NCBI GenBank assembly: GCA_001598975.1
Contig: BBXU01000034.1
Span: 1-64,000 of the forward strand
DNA: 64,000 bases
DNA from: Parachlorella kessleri
Lineage: Eukaryota; Chlorophyta; Trebouxiophyceae; Chlorellales; Chlorellaceae
Direction: 5' to 3'
This document shows positions 16,639-29,700 of the stretch, one piece after another. Both the position numbers and the translations under genes were made by a program. Each line of letters opens with the position of its first letter. The first letter of the stretch is position 1. Under the pieces are notes generated by a model, which was given only the letters and a program-made list of their open reading frames with translations, was not told the DNA's origin and did not search any database.

Positions 16639-17568
16639 ACCATGACAGTACTCTCCACTTACAACTGGGATTCTTTGCACGCTATATGCAGTGTGCATGA
16701 CAGTCGGGGCAGGGCCTGCTGCGGTTCCTTGCCAGGCTTGAAAACATCGCCCATGTTTCGTGCCAGTAGTTGACATGCAAATAATAGTAAAGGTGGCAGG
16801 TAGTGCGAACAGGGAGTGAGAGGCGAACTGGACTGACAGGGCTGGATGCATATGTGCTCCTCGGTCTTGCCTGAACTGTGATTTAGTTGTTATGCTTTGT
16901 TATGCTCTGGGTCTTGTCGGAGTTCTGTTCAATAGGCCCCTTCCTACGAAGTCCATATTCTATAGGTAGGAAAAGTTGGGTTGGCACAGAGTTTCACCAG
17001 GATGCCAAGCCGGTGAAGTGGGTGTGCACATGGCATTGTTTGCCCCAGTGCACCCAGCTGGCACAGACATGACAACGCTCGACACAGACACGGGCACTAG
17101 ACTTCAACATGGGCTGACAGTCTGACAAACTCAACAGACATTACTGCAGCTATAGCAGGCTGACATAGAAGCGATAGCACCTGACTTCTTACTTCACACT
17201 GACCTTCACAAATAACACCAAATATGACACACAGCAGGCATGCCTGTGTCACGAGCGTTTCAGGAGGAATAAGCACAAGGCAAACATCCAAGATGCGAGC
17301 GAAGTCAGTCGTACAAAACAAGGGTACAACAAGAGAACAATATCACACATGCAGCTCACACTTATAACAATGCCAGTTCGGCCTCATGTTCCGCACAGGA
17401 TGCGAAGATTAGCGCCAGCTGCTTGAGCAACAAAGAAAATGTAGTTATGGAAGGACACCCCTACTGTGCCATGTCAGCAATTAGTGATCCAAGCAAGCCC
17501 CGGCTTTGACTTCCATCCACCAGCTGGCATCCTGTGAAGCCTCTAGCTTGTCTAGCATCCTGAGTATT
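16639..17568. other. Convergent 3' intergenic region with a dispersed repeat
   Basis: It lies between the stops of the calcineurin B-like gene (+) and PYD3 (-). A 31-base stretch at 16792-16822 is repeated exactly at 62980-63010. No gene is seen. Confidence 0.5.
16792..16880 (+). repeat. Dispersed repeat, left copy
   Basis: Bases 16792-16822 are identical to 62980-63010, and similarity continues with gaps for about 55 more bases (shared CTGGACTGAC, CTGGATGCA and TCTTGCCTGA words). Both copies lie in intergenic DNA 46 kb apart. Confidence 0.7.
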
Positions 17569-20421
17569 TTACTTGAGGGAGGGGTCCTTGATGACCTGGG
17601 GCTTGTAATCCAGCGCAGTGTAGCGTGCCAGTAGGTCCGCATACATCTCATATCGCGCTGTCATCTGGAATCCCCACTTGTCCCGCACCTGCATAGCAAT
17701 AAGAATTGCATGTATTGGCTCATTGGTTTGCATCAAACACAGCAACCAAGTCAGCCTCACCATGCTCCCAGCCTCCTGTCTAATCCTTCCCCCTATCAGA
17801 ACAGCTGCAAGCCCCATCCCCTTTGCGACCATCCCTTGCAAGCTTCCATGCAGGGCAGAGAGGGCCCCCACCTGCTGGCACAGGTTGAGGTCCAGGTCGG
17901 CGACCAGCAGGCCCTCCTTGTTGCGAGCAAGCGAGGGGGTGCGGCTAGCGTCAGGCGCGGCCACGTAGCTGCTGCCGTAGAAGGGGCCAAAGTCCTTGTG
18001 GGCGGCCTTGCCATCCCCGCTGGTGAACGCATTTGGGAAGGTCTGCAGGGAAGGGATGCAGGGCAAGCTGGGTTGGTTGCTGGATGGGGGGCTCAAAGAT
18101 CTCTAAGGTGACCTCGCTTTCCCACACAGCCAAATCCCTGGTCCCCCATTCCTGGCCGCATCCCAACCGCAACCGCAAGCTCGCTTTAGCTGTATGAGAC
18201 CGGCTGTGTCAAGGCCTCCGCCCACATGATACTTCTTTAGGCCAGCATGGCTGACCAAGATGTACCGGTGGCGGGGCATCTCACACATGCGTCCTAGGGC
18301 TTCCCGGAAATCCTCACCCCCACGCCACTATGTCCACGTGCTGCCTGACCCACCTCCGTGCCGACCCTGTTAATGCCCGCCACATAATAGCTGTTGGCGA
18401 TAGCTGCATTGCGAGCCTCGATGGGCCACAAAGGCTCGCTCAGCGCCCCCACGGTAGCCGAGGGGTTGAACACAACCTCAGCGCCGTTCAGACCAAAGGC
18501 CTGCACACGGGGGCATGAAAGGGCTTCTGGGTGGCTGAATAGGGGACATGGCCAGGGCTTTGGGAAACAGAGGGTGAGCTCCAAAGGCTTCGGGGTCGTA
18601 GAGTGGCAACGTACGGCCATGACGAGGCACAATATCCAGCTATCCAGCACTCAAGCGGCCAGGTGGCGAGCCAGCCACCCTCACTCCAGCTTGCCAGCCA
18701 GCCCCCTTACGCACCTGCCAGTTCATGGGGTGGTGTCGGCCATAGCAGATGTTGACGGCGATTTTTCCAAAGGCGGTCTCAAACACGGGGTGCCCAGTGT
18801 TGCCCTCCATGTAGTAGCTGCTTTCATTGAAGTCGCCCACGCGTGGGATGTGATTCTGCAGGGTGCCAAGCGGAGCGTCATGAGGAGTTGTCTGGATGCC
18901 CATATGGATGGACAAGTTCACCCCCGCCTCCCCACACCAACACTTGCATAGGGATCACAGCAGTTAACTATGAATGGGCAACATTAGTGGTCCAGAGGGT
19001 GGTAGAGGTCTTCAACATGCAAGATACGCTGCTTTCTTTGGTAGGCCCAACAACCCACAGGTCTGTCGCCTCCCAGGCGCACAGGGGCGGATCCTTATGC
19101 ATGGCATCATCCACCTTCCTCAGCTAATACACCCCCGCCGAATCGTCCACGGAAGCCACACCTCCACCCAGCTGCTACTGTAGGGAAAGCAGCCGCATCA
19201 TGGCAGCAGGCAACCCACCTTGCGGTGCTTGCCAATGATGTTCCCGTTGTTGCCGATCACCACCGCTGTGTTCCAGATGGTCAGCCCGTGCTCCACGTCC
19301 CTCTCCAGGATGGGGCTGATGATGACCATGCCATGCTTGAGCGCCAGCGCCTGGCACAGCTTCACGCTGGGCCCGCTGATCGGCTCCGCAAACTCGCTCC
19401 ACTCACGCTCGCGCGTGCAGAAGGCAAAGGGCATGTGCCAGGCCTCCTGGAGGCACAGCACCTGCACGCCCGCCGCGCCCGCGGCCTCAATCAGCTCGGC
19501 TACACGTGCGTGGATGGCCTGCAGGGGGAGCCAACGCCGCAGGGTTATGGGATGGGTGTCAGGCGCAGTGGACAGACAAAAACAGGATGGCGGGCGGCGG
19601 GGGTTGCAGAGAGCAGGTGGCAACCTCTGTCACAGCAGTCATGGCAATTGGTGCTGCTGGCTTCGCGAGCCTTCGATCGTGCCTCAGTGCAACTGAATCG
19701 CTAGGTGACCTTACCAACCAACCTAATGAACCCTTGTCATCGCGCCCCCCCCCCCCCCTCACCCCACCCTTGTCGTCACCTTTTGCAAGTCATACCCCTG
19801 ACCTCACCTCGCGCTGCTCGGCATAGGGTGCCGTGGTGGGCGCATGGATTGCATTTTGCACCAGGCCAACCCGCACAATGCGCGGCGGGCGCAGCTGCTC
19901 TACAGCCGCAATAAAGCGGTAGGCTTGCAGGTCAAAGCCGGCCCCCTGGGCCGCTGCTAGGAGCTCCTTTGCCAGAGGCAGGGTCTGGACGGGCTTGCCC
20001 TGGTTGTAGCCATAGAGCACCCGCTTGACCTCCAGCAGCTTGTCTTCAGGGACATACTCCTGCAAAACCCAGGTGCTGCGCCATTTTGTCGTGTTCCTAG
20101 GAAGGTTTTATGCCTGACTGCCAAGCCATGGTGCGTGTAAACTGCCCCTAACCCCAAACTCCATTTTTGGGCGGCTGCAGGCCACTCCATGGTGCTGCCA
20201 ACCACAGTCCTAGGCTTCAAACCGTGCGTCTTTTAGCGCTGATGAACGATGCAAAGAGGCAGCCTTCCAGGAAACGCCTTCCAAAGGCCAGTTGGGTGGA
20301 TCCAAGGTCAGGGCAGGGCAGGGGTAGGGTGAGGTTTGGTAGCTACCTCTAGCAGCTGCTCCAAGGAGTCGAATCCCGCTAGAGAGCCGTCCACAGCAGT
20401 AGCAGTCCCGTTAGCAGTCAT
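17569..20421 (-). CDS. PYD3: Beta-ureidopropionase (PYD3), pyrimidine catabolism
   Basis: Hydrolyses N-carbamoyl-beta-alanine (or N-carbamoyl-beta-aminoisobutyrate) to the beta-amino acid, CO2 and ammonia, the last step of uracil/thymine breakdown. Seven exons on the minus strand: 20421-20347, 20059-19808, 19518-19219, 18855-18715, 18500-18354, 18042-17872, 17688-17569, giving 401 residues. All six introns are phase 0 with GT-AG ends. The carbon-nitrogen hydrolase triad is visible: Glu106 (TTAPYAEQ), Lys in GKHRK (about 206-209) and Cys246 (NICYGRHH). Other family blocks are [45 protein letters not shown] and [15 protein letters not shown]. The C-terminus lacks the long extension of some homologues. 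No other pyrimidine-catabolism gene is nearby. It is divergent from NPC1. Confidence 0.95.
19745..19758. repeat. Poly-C run in a PYD3 intron
   Basis: Fourteen consecutive C on the plus strand in the intron between PYD3 exons 2 and 3. The length may be unreliable in an assembly. Confidence 0.8.
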
Positions 20422-20737
20422 GCTTCAGTGGGAGGATCAAGCAGGCGAGCCCTAGCACGAGTTACGTGACTAGTTAACTGGGGCTGTCGGAGTAATTCAG
20501 GAGCCACACTATCACCTTGTAAAGCCTAACAAACGTCGGACTGAGGGATGACCTGGCCCCGGACCCTTTCAACAATGGAGCCAAGGGAACAGGGTGCCTT
20601 GATACCCTGAGGATCTCCTTGCTACAGTACGTAGCAGACAGAGGGTGGGAGTAGAAGAGGTTTCGGAGACCCTCATGAAGTGGCCGTGGACAAAGTAGGA
20701 CCAGCACCTGCCTGACTATGAGTCGTTGAGTGATCAC
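20422..20737. promoter_or_regulatory. Shared intergenic region of divergent PYD3 and NPC1
   Basis: There are 316 bases between start codons. This is the tightest of the three divergent pairs. No specific element is recognised. Confidence 0.35.
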
Positions 20738-23700
20738 ATGCGGGCCTTCAACCTGGCGAAGTTACGGCAGGCAGTGCCTTTTGACGGTCGGGGCTTCACA
20801 AGATGGACGATATATGCACTTATGGTGCTGTTGGCTGCTCCCAGGTAGGCAGTCTGGCATCAACAGATGCTGGGCTGGCAGGGGGAGTTAAGTGTGCGTA
20901 TGTTATCTAGGCTGCTAAAGAGCAAGGCTACGCTTTGACCGTTCTCGAAGCCTTGGTAAGGTTCCAGTATTCTCCAGGTGGCCCATATTTTGTGCAAAAC
21001 TTCATGAGCTGCGCAGATGCCGACTGTCTCTCCCATGTGTGCAGCACCTCCGCCGTCAGCGATAGCAGCGAGGGCAGCCATGAACCCGGCACTTGCAGCA
21101 TGTATGGCATTTGTGGCCACCGGAAAGATGGGGACGTGCTGAACTGCGCGACTCCCGAACCTTCCCAACCGCTGTCGCCCAGCGGTCAGCAGAAGCTGCA
21201 GGCTGTGTGCCCGCAGCTCGCCAAGGAGGTGGGGCTTGGGAGCGGCTTCTGCTGCACAGAGGAGCAGCTGGACAGGCTACAGGCACAGGCAAGTGTGGCA
21301 CTGTGCTTTGCACACCTTACGCACCTGACAGCTTGGGCAATCTTGGTCTCGCCACTGCCATAGCATGGTAGGGTATAGCAAGGTATAGGGTTGGGTTATT
21401 TGCCAGTGTGGCTGGGACATGACGGTGGTAGCAAGCTTGTTTACACGCATGGCAGACAAGCTTGTTACGATACCTGGTGTCACTGCTGCCCTTGCTGCCT
21501 GCCTGGCGCTGAAGCATTGGGGTTCTCTGCTCGTTGCAGATTCAAATAGCCAGCATCTTCCTGGTTGGCTGCCCCGCCTGCAACCACAACTTCAAGCACT
21601 TCTTCTGCCTGCTCACATGCTCACCGGACCAGGCCACCTTCTCCAATGTCACGGCCACACAGCAGGCCAGCGACACAAACGCCACTGCCGTGGCTGAGGT
21701 GCGGCCAGCTGCAGGCCTGCTGAAAGCTGGATGTGCAGCACAGCCGCACCTCAAGGGCGTGACTGCCGCGGTGTTAGACTAGCTGTATGTGCGTGGAGGT
21801 AACGTAGCATTTAGGATCGCAGCTGTCTTGGCAGCCTGTGAGAGCCGAGGCTGTCCGGTCCCAGTAGCAATGTGGGGCAACGTCGGGGGTAGTGCATGGC
21901 GGCGCCCGCTTGAGCTCCCTGTTGCCCCTTGGACTGCGGCAGGTGGACTACTACGTGACCTCGGCCTTTGGCAGGGCCTTCTTCGACAGCTGCAAGGATG
22001 TGGTCTACCCTGTCCTGAACCAGAAGGCCATGACCTATGTGGGCGGGTAAGCCGAGCTGCTGGGTGCTTGATGACAGCGCAGTGGGGGAGGTGTGGCATG
22101 GCTGACTTGCTGGACTTTGGGGGTTGGGAGAAATGACGCCTGGGTGACTTCTTCAGATTCAGTTTGCATCCTTGTTCCCCACTAGGTTTCGCACGCAGGT
22201 GAAGGGCGGGGAGGGGGGCTCGGGGGCGCTGCTGCAATGTGCTGACGGTGCTGTTGCTGCCTGAGGGGCTCATGCGGAGGTTTAACAAAGGTTCTCTCTC
22301 AACGCATGGTTGCTTTACTGCAGGGGAGCTAAGAACTACCAGGAGTGGTTTGGTGAGTGCGCCAGCTGTTGGGTTGCTCGAGTATAGTGGACTACTGCAG
22401 CTGGTCTGCACCAGGGAGCACACTCGGCAAGACCTAGAGGGTGCCAAGCGTTACCTTTAATGCATCAGGCATTGCCGAGGGCAGGAGGAACCTCTAATTC
22501 ATTGTTGAGGTGTGCAAGGCAAGCCAGTTGATTCCTGCACTGTGTTGGGTGTGCAGAGTTTCTAGGGGAGGTGAAGGACAAGCGAGAGCCGCCAACAGGC
22601 TCACCGTTCCAGGTGGGTGGGTGGGTGGGTGGCAGCCAGGGGAACCCCACCTGCACACACGTGCTTCGCTTCGCTGGGCCGTGTATGCATCAGGTGAATG
22701 TAGCCAGGTAGGCGCAATTTCCCTTTCCACGATGTTGTGATGCACTGCAGCAAGTGTGCGTGCACTCTTCCTCCAGACTTATGACATATCAATGAACATG
22801 CCCCAGAAGGAGTCTGTCCCTCCGGGTGTGCCGCCACAAGCTGGCATGACCGCGGCAGGCTTCTTGCCATTCAGCAGCTGCTGCGCCCCGCCCCGCCTGC
22901 AGATGAACTTCCCTCCAGAGGAGGCTGGGGTGCCGGAGGGGCTGCGACTCATGAATGACTCGCTGCCCTCCTGCGGTGACCCCGCCTTGGCCTGCTCCTG
23001 CGGCGACTGCCCAGCAGCACCAGGCTGCGAGCCCGTGAGTGTGGGAACTGGTTAGGATTGCTCTTGAGCCCTTTGCTGAACTGCAGGAGAGCGCTGTGAG
23101 CTCAAAAATGCCATCTGATCCGGTGCCATCCAGTGCCAGGGGAGGACGGTCCTCCCCACAAGAGGCGGGCCGGAAGCACAACCCCTCACTCCCCGCCCCA
23201 CTCTATGCCCACTTCTGAGCCAGGGGCCGCCCCCCAAGCTCCCTGCTCACTCCCTCCAGTGCTGCTGTGCCCTGCTGCAGCCGCCGCCCCCGCCGCCTCC
23301 CGCCCCCGGCGGCTGCCCCGCCCTCCACACCAGCAGCCTGTCCTGCACAGACATCTCCCTGCTGGCGGTGTATGCGGGCCTGCTGGCGCTCCTACCCCTC
23401 TTCCTGCGGAGCACCGTCTCTCAGCTACGGTGAGTGAGGTCGAGCACATAACTGCAAGATGCCTGCCTGAGGTAATCCCCTTCTTGCTTGTGTGCGTGTG
23501 GCTCATGTGGTCCGGAGTTGCTGCTGCTCAGCATCCTTTAGTCTTGCCGGGTACCCCGATGCGGCGGAGATGTCACGTATACAAGGTACCCTCTAGTGCC
23601 AAATAACCCTCAGGGTGGTTTTCTGGCTTCTCTGATGCTCATCTGACTTCCCTTTGCTTGCAGCTACTCGCGTGGTGAGGTGGACGGCTATGAGTGGCTC

Positions 23701-26700
23701 CACAGTGCGCCCTCGGCCGCCCTCCCAGAGTTGCGAGGGGAAGGGGCGGACGCCCTGCGGCGGGCAGCAAGCCTGCCAGTCAGGCCGCCCTCGTGGAACA
23801 AGGTGAGGGCGGCAAGAGTGCTAGGGCAGCATGAGCAGGGGCCATGGCCTGCCACACCTGCATCCTTCTTGAGGCTCAGGGCCTGTGTCCTCATCTGCAT
23901 GCTTCCTGTCTTGTGCAACTTCGCTTCCATGGAAAACCTCACCGCCTGGATAACACAGGACCTGCAGGGCCTTGCACCTTTCCATCCGATATATTAAACT
24001 AAGGTGGAATGCATGTGACAGCGATAGGCAGGCAGCAGTTTGGCAGGTGGCAGCTGCGTCAGTGACCAGAGCCGAGAGTGGGGACCAAATGAACGAGCAC
24101 CAAGGCCGTGGCTGCCAATGCGCGCTGCAGGACCGCTCCCGGCCCGCGCTGGAGCATGTGGAGGATGTAGAGGAGGAGTTCATTGAGTACTCGGCCGCTG
24201 AGCAGGCCATGCGGCGCTGGTTGTACCAGCAGGGCCTGCTGTGCGCGCGGCGGCCGGTGCTGGTGCTGACGCTGTGCCTGCTGTGCGTGGGCGCGTGCGC
24301 GCTGGGCATGGTGCGGCTGCGCGTCATGACGGACCCGCAGGAGCTGTGGGTGGGGCGGGGGAGCCAGGCGGCACAGGAGAAGGCAGACTATGAGGTGGGC
24401 GGGCCACCCTTGGTGTCACAGGGGTGGTAGTGCTGCGTGGTGGGCGTGCTGCCTGTTGGGAGGGAGCCGACCCTTGTATGCCATCCGCCAAGGAAATGGA
24501 CGCCCCACCAGGAGGCCCCTCGAGGGCCGTGCAGGGCTGTCGCTGCACTGTTGCTGCCCTGGCGTCCGGCAGTAACAGTGCAGCGCTGCTATTGACTGCG
24601 TCTGCCGGTTGGTCACCACAAGCTGTGCTACTCCCAATGGACAAATCCATCCGGTGAAGCTGACTGTCTTGAATCCACTGCAGGCCTCCTTCGGCCCCTT
24701 CTACCGCATCACCCAGCTGATCCTGACTACCACCCCCAAGTCAGATTCGTCTTACATTACCCCCTCCGGCCTACCCAGCATTGTCACAGATGCCAACCTG
24801 AGGCTGCTCTTCGACATGCAAGACCAGATAGACGGGCTGACCGCTGTGATTGAGGGCCCCCCAGTTGAAGTGGAGGACAGCAGCAGCGGCGCTGAAAACT
24901 TGGAACATAACAGAAGATCCTTCCGCAGTGATGGCAGCGCCAGCAGCGCCGCAGGGCAGCTTGCAGCCCCTTCTAAGCAGCGTACGGACCACAGTCAGTC
25001 CCATAGGGGAGCTGCCAGCAAGCAGGGCGGTAGGGAGGGTGCTGAGGAGGCTGAGGTACAGCTGGGTGATGTGTGCCTCAAGCCAATGGGAGACTCTTGC
25101 GCCACCCAGAGCGTTCTGCAGTACTGGAAGATGAGCAGAGACGTCTATGACAAAGGTGAATGCCCGGCCAACAAGCATGCCCTGCATGCTGTGAAGCCAG
25201 CCAAGCACTGAGTCACACTCCAGCCTAGCGCGCTGCCGGCTCAGCTTATCAGCATGCATGGACCCCGCTGCTCAGCGTGTGCACAAGCCGCCCATCAATT
25301 ACAGCGCAGTGCATGACATGGATCCGTGTGGGGGAGCTGGTACCACCCATCACCACCCTGGCTTCCTGCATGCAGGCGAGCCGCCGCTGTACGCCCACCT
25401 CACCCCCGACTTCTGCTTCAGCCACTGGTCCACCCAGTGCCGCGCAGCCTTCGGGGCTCCCATCGACCCCCACCTGGTGCTGGGCGGCTTCCCCACAGAC
25501 AGCAGCCAGTTCAGGAACTACACCGCTGATGCTACCGCGTTTGTGGTGACCTTCCCGCTGGACTCACACCCTGACAAGAGGCGAGGCCATGGGAGTGGGC
25601 TCTGTGTATGGCCGAGGCCATTTTGTGCGGCGCTGCTGGTACCTAAGGGGCTTTGCAATGGAAGACTGGGCAGTAGCAGATTTAGTGCAAAGCAGTGCTT
25701 AATACCTGGTAGCACCTCTTGCATCTGACCCAAGCTTGGACTCGCTGTGGCCTTGGAGTACCAGCAGACGCGTCACAACGGTGGAAGAGCCCAGTTGACG
25801 AGTGCGTGATTGCTTCTAGAAGCTTGGGGCCGCTTGCAGGGAGGCGGCATTGGCCTGGGAGTTTGCTTTTGTGGAGCTGGCCTCTACAAGGCTGACGAGC
25901 ATGGCGGCAGCTGCCAACCTGACCCTGTCCTTCTCCACGGAGCGGTCTGTGGAGGACGAGCTGCAGCGGGAGAGCACAGCTGACATCAGCACGGTGCTAC
26001 TGTCATACCTGGTGCGGTTCAGGCGCCTGCTTTGCCTTCTGTTTTGACGATGCAGTGCCCACCCTGGGTATGCTAGCTATCAGGGTAGAACTGCTATGGT
26101 GTGTCATACTAAGAGGAGTAGACAAAGGGAGGCTAGAGTTGCAGTTACATAAGTGTTTGCCTGGATGTTGTTTCAGGGCTGCACTTGTTCCTTCAGGGAG
26201 TAGTTCCACCCCTGGTATGCTGTGTACGAGTCCATCAGCCATGGTGGACCCAACAAGCCAAGCGCACCATAAGCCCACCCTGCCTTGGGCTGCAGGCTAT
26301 GCTGCTGTACATTGCTGTGGCGCTGGGCACCTTCCCCCGCCGCCCTACCTGGCAGGAGTGCCTGGTGCACAGCCGGGCGGGGCTGGGCCTTGGCGGCGTG
26401 CTGGTGGTTGCAGCATCGGTGGCGGGCGCACTAGGTAGGGTGAGGGCGGGGGTGAGGGCACTTACTGGAGGCTGCCTCCTGGCAAGATGCAGTGCTTCAG
26501 GGCCTGCCCTTATTACGCCTGTGATGCTAGACTTGTGTGTCTGGTGCCACAGCTCCGCTTTACCTGCTGTGGGAGACTGTGCGTCTCCTGTGTGTGGCTG
26601 GTTTGGCAGTCGGTTTGTGTGTATGTCTACCCTTGACATGGACGACGCTGCCCTGCCCCTGCTGCCCTGCCAGGTCTGTGTGGCTGGCTCGGCATGAAGG

Positions 26701-29700
26701 CCACGCTCATCATCATGGAGGTCATACCCTTCCTGGTGCTGGCAGGTGCGCAGCTGAATAGGTCGCAAGTAAGACAGCCCGTCTGGTTATTGGCTGTCAT
26801 ACACACAGGTGGAGCGCCGGTGCTTGTGCCGGGTCCCTGCACGGATAAGCGGAGGTGAACAGACCAGAGATGGCATGCTCCAGCTGCAAAGCCATCTGTC
26901 TCCAGCCTTCCCCTGAGCGTGCCCATGGCAATTCCCCACGCTGCCTGCTGCAGTGGGCGTGGACAACATGTTCATCCTGGCGCATGCCCTGGCGGACTCC
27001 CCAGAGCCGCGGGCACCTCTACCCCACAGGGTGGGCTTGGCTCTGGCAGCAGTGGGGCCCAGCATCACCCTGGCTGCCTCCTGTGAGGTGGTGGCGTTTG
27101 CCATGGGGGCCATGACATCCATGCCCGCACTGAGGAACTTCTCCGTCTGCGCGGCGGTGGCAGTGGCCCTAGATTATGTCCTTCAGGTGGGGCTCAAAGA
27201 AGCAGTGGGGCATTGCGTTTGGAGCTGCTGCTGATGCGACCTGCTGAGAGCTGTTTGCTTGTGCATAGGAACACTAGATGTGATCAGCCTCGAGGTGCTC
27301 ACCTTGAATTGCTGCGGTGCTGTTCAGCAGAGGGGCGGCGTGTGGTGACACGGAGTGGGGCTTCTGGTTTCTAATCAGCTTGCAGATTGCCATTGCGCCC
27401 GGTTTGCAGGTGACGGCGTTTACGGCGCTCCTGGCACTGGACACATACCGGGTGGAGAGCGGGCGATATGACTGCCTCCCCTGGCGCAGGCAAGCAAGCA
27501 ATGCTGTGCATCACAGCTCCCGCCCATGCTATGAGTCCCGCCCATGCTGTGAGTCCCGACCAGACAATGCAACCTGGCGCCAGCATGCCTTCGGAATCCC
27601 AAAAGCCGCCAAGCCCCACCCCGGACACTTGTGGCTGGCATGGGCATCGTGTTCAGCGCATGTTGTCCAGAGATGAACAACCATTGACTTGACAGTTTAA
27701 CCCTTGTACGGGGTCTTACCTGCCTTGATCAGCAGCTGAGCTGCTGCCCTTGCAAGGTGCAGGTCGACGCAGCAGCCCCTCTATGGCAGCGAGTACGATG
27801 AGGAGCTGCTGCCAGCTGGGGAGGAGGTGGAGGGCGGGGAGGAGGTGGTGGCCCTGGGGCCCGGCTTTGCCAGTAAGCCCTGCTTGGCTCTCGCTGCTGT
27901 AATGCTGCACTGGAGCAGCGCCTGTGGGTATCCATGTGTATGTTTGTGTGTGCGCACACGATGCTGGCCTCCGTGGTTGCTTCGGGGCCATGCGCAGCTC
28001 AGATGTATGTGGGGTGATTTGGCAGTGAGGGACATGTCAGCACTAGCACCCCTGACCCGCCCCTGCCTCCTCCGCCCGCCTGCCTGCCTGCCCGCAGTGC
28101 GCCGCGGCAGTGACGAGCGTGTCGGCGTCTGGCGTGCGCTGCGCTGGTACATGTCCGAGGTGCACGCGCCGCTGCTGCTGCGCCCGCTGAGCAAGGCGGT
28201 GGTGCTGGCGGTGTTTGTGGGCATGTTCCTGCTGTCCTGCGCGCTCGTACCGCGGCTGGAGAGGTGAGGGGCCTGGAGGCAGGGGTGGCTGCACACCCAG
28301 CTGCCCGCTTGTCGACGGGGTTATATGGAGGAGCAAGTGTGCATGGTGGTTCCGTGCACCGGGTGCAATGTTTTAGCCGCTGTACTCCTTTGGTGCAGCC
28401 ACCTGGCACCAGTGGTGCTTGAAACATAGAGGTCCCAGGTCGCATCCGCCAGGCTGCCGTCGTCTTCCCTTGCTGGCCATGAGCTTCACTCCTCCACTCA
28501 CCACCATTGGGTGCAGGGGCCTGGACCAGAGCGTGGCGCTGCCACGTGACTCCTACCTGCAGCCCTACTACCACGATGTCATGAGCTCGCTGCGGGTGGG
28601 GCCGCCAGCGATGCTGGTGGTGCGGGGCCTGAACCTCTCCGAGGCCGCCCCTGATGTGGAGGAGGTGTGCTCGGTGGCTGGCTGCCGCCAGGACTCCCTG
28701 CTGAACCAGGTGCGTGGGGTGGTGGAGTAGGCCAGGTGAGCAGGTGGCGCCTTGCTGACCGCGATTGGGAAGCTTGCGCACCCAGGCCGGCACTGGCACG
28801 CTGCAGTGCCGTGCCGGGTCAACAGAGCTTCCGCAGGTAAAGTACCTAAGCTAGCTTTGCTAATTATGGTTGCACTCGGAATGGGGCTGCTACTACTACT
28901 TTCCAGCAGGCGTCTCCCACAGGCCTCTGGCGTCCGCGCCCAGCCCAGCCGGGGGAAACAGCTGCCCACCCACCACCCACCCACCGCCTGCAGGTCTCCC
29001 AGGCCTCTCGTGCTCCCTGGTCCAGCTGGCTGGCCACCCCAGCCGCCTCCTGGCTGGATGACTTCCTGACCTGGGTCTCCCCAGAGATCCCCCAGTGCTG
29101 CCGCCAGTTCGCCAATGGCACCCGCTGCCCCCCGCCCGACCAGCCGCCCTGCTCGCTGGACCCCCTGGCCTGCCAGGTGTGGGTCATTGTCTGCTGTTGG
29201 ATGGGATGTCAACTGCGGGGATGTGTGTTTTTATAGTAGTGCTGCCCGTCTTGCCATGAGTTTCAGGGATGGCTTTAAGCAGTCTAGCACATCAGTAAAG
29301 TACCTGTCATATCGTTACAATGCCGTGCCTGCCGAGCACCCCTAGGCAGCTCCGTAGCACTGCACCAATACTGTCCCGCAGCCCTGATGCTCGCTGGTGC
29401 CCCCCCTGTTCAGCAGGAGTGCGCCGCCTGCTTCACTGGAGAGGACCTGCCTGGCGGCCACCCCAGCCTGGAGCAGTTCCAGGCCAGGCTGCCCTGGTTC
29501 CTGGCATCTAAACCCTCCCAGGCTTGCGCCAAGGGCGGGGCGGGGGCATACAGCGACGCCATCCAGGTGAGGCGGAGCCTCATGCCAGGACCTTGAGCGG
29601 GGGAGATTGCAGGAAGCTGGCATTGGCGAGCCCTGTACGTGGTTATGGCACATTTTGTTTGTGTTTTGTTGGGTCATAATGCGCTGCTTGACCTGGCAGG

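Noticed and set aside
22186..22198. Possible 13-nt microexon in NPC1 between good AG and GT signals
   Set aside because: Including it puts the next exon out of frame (immediate TAA). Skipping it gives [13 protein letters not shown], which matches plant NPC1.
28568..29212. Long minus-strand open frame opposite NPC1
   Set aside because: It is antisense to well-supported NPC1 exons, low in complexity and without a family; a shadow of GC-rich coding DNA. The same applies to 27999-28799, 21779-22447 and 26235-26768.
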